DNA of 64,000 nt from Phocoena phocoena (Eukaryota; Chordata; Mammalia; Artiodactyla; Phocoenidae), in assembly GCF_963924675.1 (NCBI RefSeq), contig NC_089220.1, forward strand, positions 159,005,270 to 159,069,269. The letters run 5' to 3'. Shown piece by piece: positions 61,455-64,000 of this stretch. The notes beneath the pieces were generated by a model. The model did not search any database, was not told the DNA's origin, and was given only the letters and a program-made list of their open reading frames with translations. How positions within the stretch are numbered: position 1 is the stretch's first letter; each line of letters starts with the position of its first letter. Made by a program: the position numbers and the translations under genes.

Positions 61455-64000
61455 AGAGAGAGGAGCAAGATGGCGGAGCAGGAAGACGTGGCGCTCACCT
61501 CCCCCCACAAACACATAAAAATACACTGACATGTGGAACAATTCTCACAGGAAACCAACTGCAAACTGGCAGAAGATTTCATATACAACTAAAGCTACAA
61601 AAAAAGATCTCTACGTAACTGCATAGGCCGAAAAAAAAAAAGGCATCAGGATGAAACTGGTGGCCCTGGGAGGGATGGTGAAGGAGGAGAGGTCCACAAA
61701 GGCAGGCCCTCACCCTGGGGAGCCCCCCGTCTGCTGGGAGGTCCACTGGGACAGACAGAGGGGCTGGGGGGGGCTGGACTCTGCTCGTGAGGAGTGCATG
61801 TGTGCGGGCTTACCAGCAGTCACAGCCAAAACGGGCACTGACACCTGCCACCTCACCGCACTTCCCAGTCCAAAATGCACGCCAGACGGGGCTACTAGTA
61901 TAAACAGCAGCTAGGCACTGAATCTCAGGAGGACGGGGTGGACGGGCCCTGGAGAGGACCTGGTCTAGTTGCATGGAGACAGCCGGGAGGGCCTGGTGCG
62001 TGGTTCAGGCCGAACCTCAGAGCCCACTGTCTGTGTGCACATAGCGGGGCTGGGTCCGTCAGTGGTGGACTTGGTATGCAGACTTAGTGCACACACCGGG
62101 TGATGCCACAGAAATGCTCGTCTTGGGCGGACAGCCCCTGAGGAGGAGTATGCAGCCATTCATTCCCCAGCAGCTATGCTGTGGTTTGCCCGCCCCACAC
62201 CGCAGCTTGCAGCTGGTTCTGGGGCCAACAGGTCCTGGGAGAGGCAGATCAAGTCCCAGGCAGCAGCACAGCCACCTGCAGCCACAACGCCCCAGCCCTT
62301 AGCACCAGCCCACTCCACACCACAGCCCAGCACTAGGTCTGGGAAAAACACAACAGAGAAAGGGACATGACCTTGGGCTGCTTCTGGGCAGAGGTGCAGA
62401 TGCCTGCACTGGTGGCGCATAGTTTCATGGTGGCCACGTGGGCCTCACCTGCTTCAGCACTCACCTCCTTTGGAACAGAGCACACTCTCAAGGGCAACAG
62501 AGCCTTACTGAACCCAACCCTTAGGGCACCTACTCCAACACCTGGGGAGCAGACCTTGCCCCTGACAGGGCTGTGACAGCCACAGAGCAAAGAGGAGGTC
62601 CCGCCCAACTTCCAGTGCAGGCTCTGGTCACCGCAACACCAATCGCACCCCTTATCAAGGGGATAATAGCCAGCACACTCTGAGGAAAGACACAGCTGGC
62701 ATCCACGCCAAAAACAGGCCTCACACCAAAAATACCGGACTCACAGTCTACGTGGGGACACTCCCACATAAAGGCACCCCTTGAAGACCACAGTAGACAA
62801 CTGATTCTCCTAAATTCGTAGAAACAGAGAAAGTTAAGTGAAATTGAAAAAGCAGAGGAATTACTCCCAAAAGAACAAGAGAAATACCCTGAAAAAACAA
62901 CCAATAAAACAGAGCTCACCAGTCTACTAGACCCTGAGTTCAAAAAGGAGGTAAAAAAATGCTAAAGGAGTTAAGAAAAACTATTGAAAGAAATGCAGAT
63001 CACCATAACAAGGAACTAGAAACTGTAAAGAGGGACCAATCAAAATTAGACACATCACTTATCAAGATAAAAAACAATCTAGAAGCAGACTAAATGACAC
63101 AGAACAAATATGTGATCTGGAAGACAGAATAATGGATATCACCCAATCAGAACAGCACACAGAAAGACAAATGAAAAAAAATGAAACCAACATACGAGAT
63201 CTATGGGATAATATAAAGCGTGCCAACCTATGCATAATTAGGGGTTCCTGAAGGAGAAGAGAGAGAAAAGGGGACCAAAAATGCATTTCAAAAAATTATG
63301 GCTGAAAACTTCCCAAACCTAAAGAAGGAAATAGATAGCCACGTACAGGAAACACAAATAATGTCAAACAAGATGAACCCAAACAGACCTACAACAAAAC
63401 ATATCACAATTAAAATGGCAAAAGTTAAGCTAAAGAGAGAATTCTGAAGGCAGCAAGAGAAAAACAGAGTCAGCTACAAGGGAACCCCCATATAAGGCTA
63501 TCAGCTGATTTCTCTGCAGAATCTCTGCAGGCCAGAAGGGAGTGACATGATATATTCAAAGTCCTGAGAGGGAAAACCCACAATCTAGGGTACTTTAATC
63601 AGCAAGATTATCATTTAGAATAGAAGGAGAGAGAATGAATTTTTCAGACAAGCAAAAACTAAAAGAGCTCATCAATACTAAACCTACCCTAAAAGAAATA
63701 TTGAAAGGGTTTCTCTAAATAGAAAAGAAGTAAGAATCTATAGGAAAGAGAAAAACATAATAGGAAAGGCAAATATATAAAAGGACTGCAGATCACGTAA
63801 ATAAGACAGCACACAGATTAAAAAACAAAAAATTTTGTAGAAGTGATTATAACTACAATTAACAGCAAAACGATGAACATGAAGATGTAAAATAGGACAT
63901 CAAAACCACAAAATGTGGGAGACAGGAGCGAAAAAATATAGATCTTTCCGAATGTATTTGAACCTATCAGTCTAAAGTAAGTAGATACTGTTATGAGTCT
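61455..64000 (+). mobile_element. L1 with 5' UTR and degenerate ORF1, truncated by the window edge
   Basis: Begins GAGAGGAGCAAGATGGCGGAGC, a typical L1 5' end, then a GC-rich 5' UTR (to about 62790) and ORF1-derived sequence. More decayed than the L1 at 7432-15000. Confidence 0.85.
62800..63600 (+). pseudogene. L1 ORF1 remnant
   Basis: L1 ORF1-like sequence with multiple stops and shifts. Recognisable pieces, in different frames, are the coiled-coil part (LEDRIMDITQSEQ-like near 63117), the RDLWDNIKR-like part near 63200 and the ADFSAESLQAR-like part near 63500. Confidence 0.75.

Larger units (their letters stand above)
56017..64000 (-). other. PDSS1: PDSS1 intron (partial), running off the window
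   Basis: No further PDSS1 exon found; the preceding exon (with FAHYLEK-like sequence in the family) should lie to the right. The stretch holds MIRs, CHR SINEs, an old L1 and the start of another L1. Confidence 0.75.

Overview
This is a eukaryotic, mammalian window. It carries two interrupted genes with consensus GT-AG introns in a landscape dense with retrotransposons. Many SINEs are tRNA-derived CHR-type elements with the head motif GGCTTCCCTGGTGGCGCAG, in both a short and a long form. These are characteristic of Cetacea, Hippopotamidae and Ruminantia, and the short high-copy form points to a cetacean (whale or dolphin). There are no bacterial operons, CRISPR arrays or prokaryotic systems.

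Gene content. Positions 19307-46645 (+) carry ABI1 (Abl interactor 1, a WAVE regulatory complex subunit), from the exon beginning TVDIHK to the SH3 exon and 3' UTR. Ten coding exons give 413 residues in one consistent reading frame, including a 15-nt microexon and a NAGNAG acceptor. The N-terminal exons and promoter lie before the window, so 1-19306 is ABI1 intron. Positions 47048-56016 (-) carry the last four coding exons of PDSS1 (decaprenyl diphosphate synthase subunit 1, coenzyme Q tail synthesis), including the second aspartate-rich motif. Its 5' part lies beyond the right edge. The two genes converge tail to tail, with predicted poly(A) sites only about 100 bp apart near 46.65-46.74 kb.

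Region by region. 0-4.2 kb: nested CHR SINEs and a fragment of an old L1 3' end. 4.27-18.34 kb: a degenerate minus-strand endogenous retrovirus with two recognisable LTRs. It is interrupted by an old L1, which is split by a younger near-full-length L1 with a perfect 13-bp target duplication, which itself holds two SINEs (four nesting levels). 18.4-44.8 kb: ABI1 exons and introns, with an L2, SINEs, hAT relics, a Tigger-like element containing a 41-bp perfect hairpin, and a CA-repeat palindrome. 47-56 kb: PDSS1 exons and introns, with a SINE inserted exactly at an exon/intron boundary. 56-64 kb: PDSS1 intron with MIRs, SINEs, an old L1 and the 5' part of another L1 that runs off the window.

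The two genes are functionally unrelated (actin regulation and ubiquinone synthesis). I see no new multi-gene system. The most notable observation is the SINE insertion that duplicated a PDSS1 splice donor. Next are the long hairpins and the tight tail-to-tail gene arrangement. Family assignments for repeats and genes are from recognition, not database searches.
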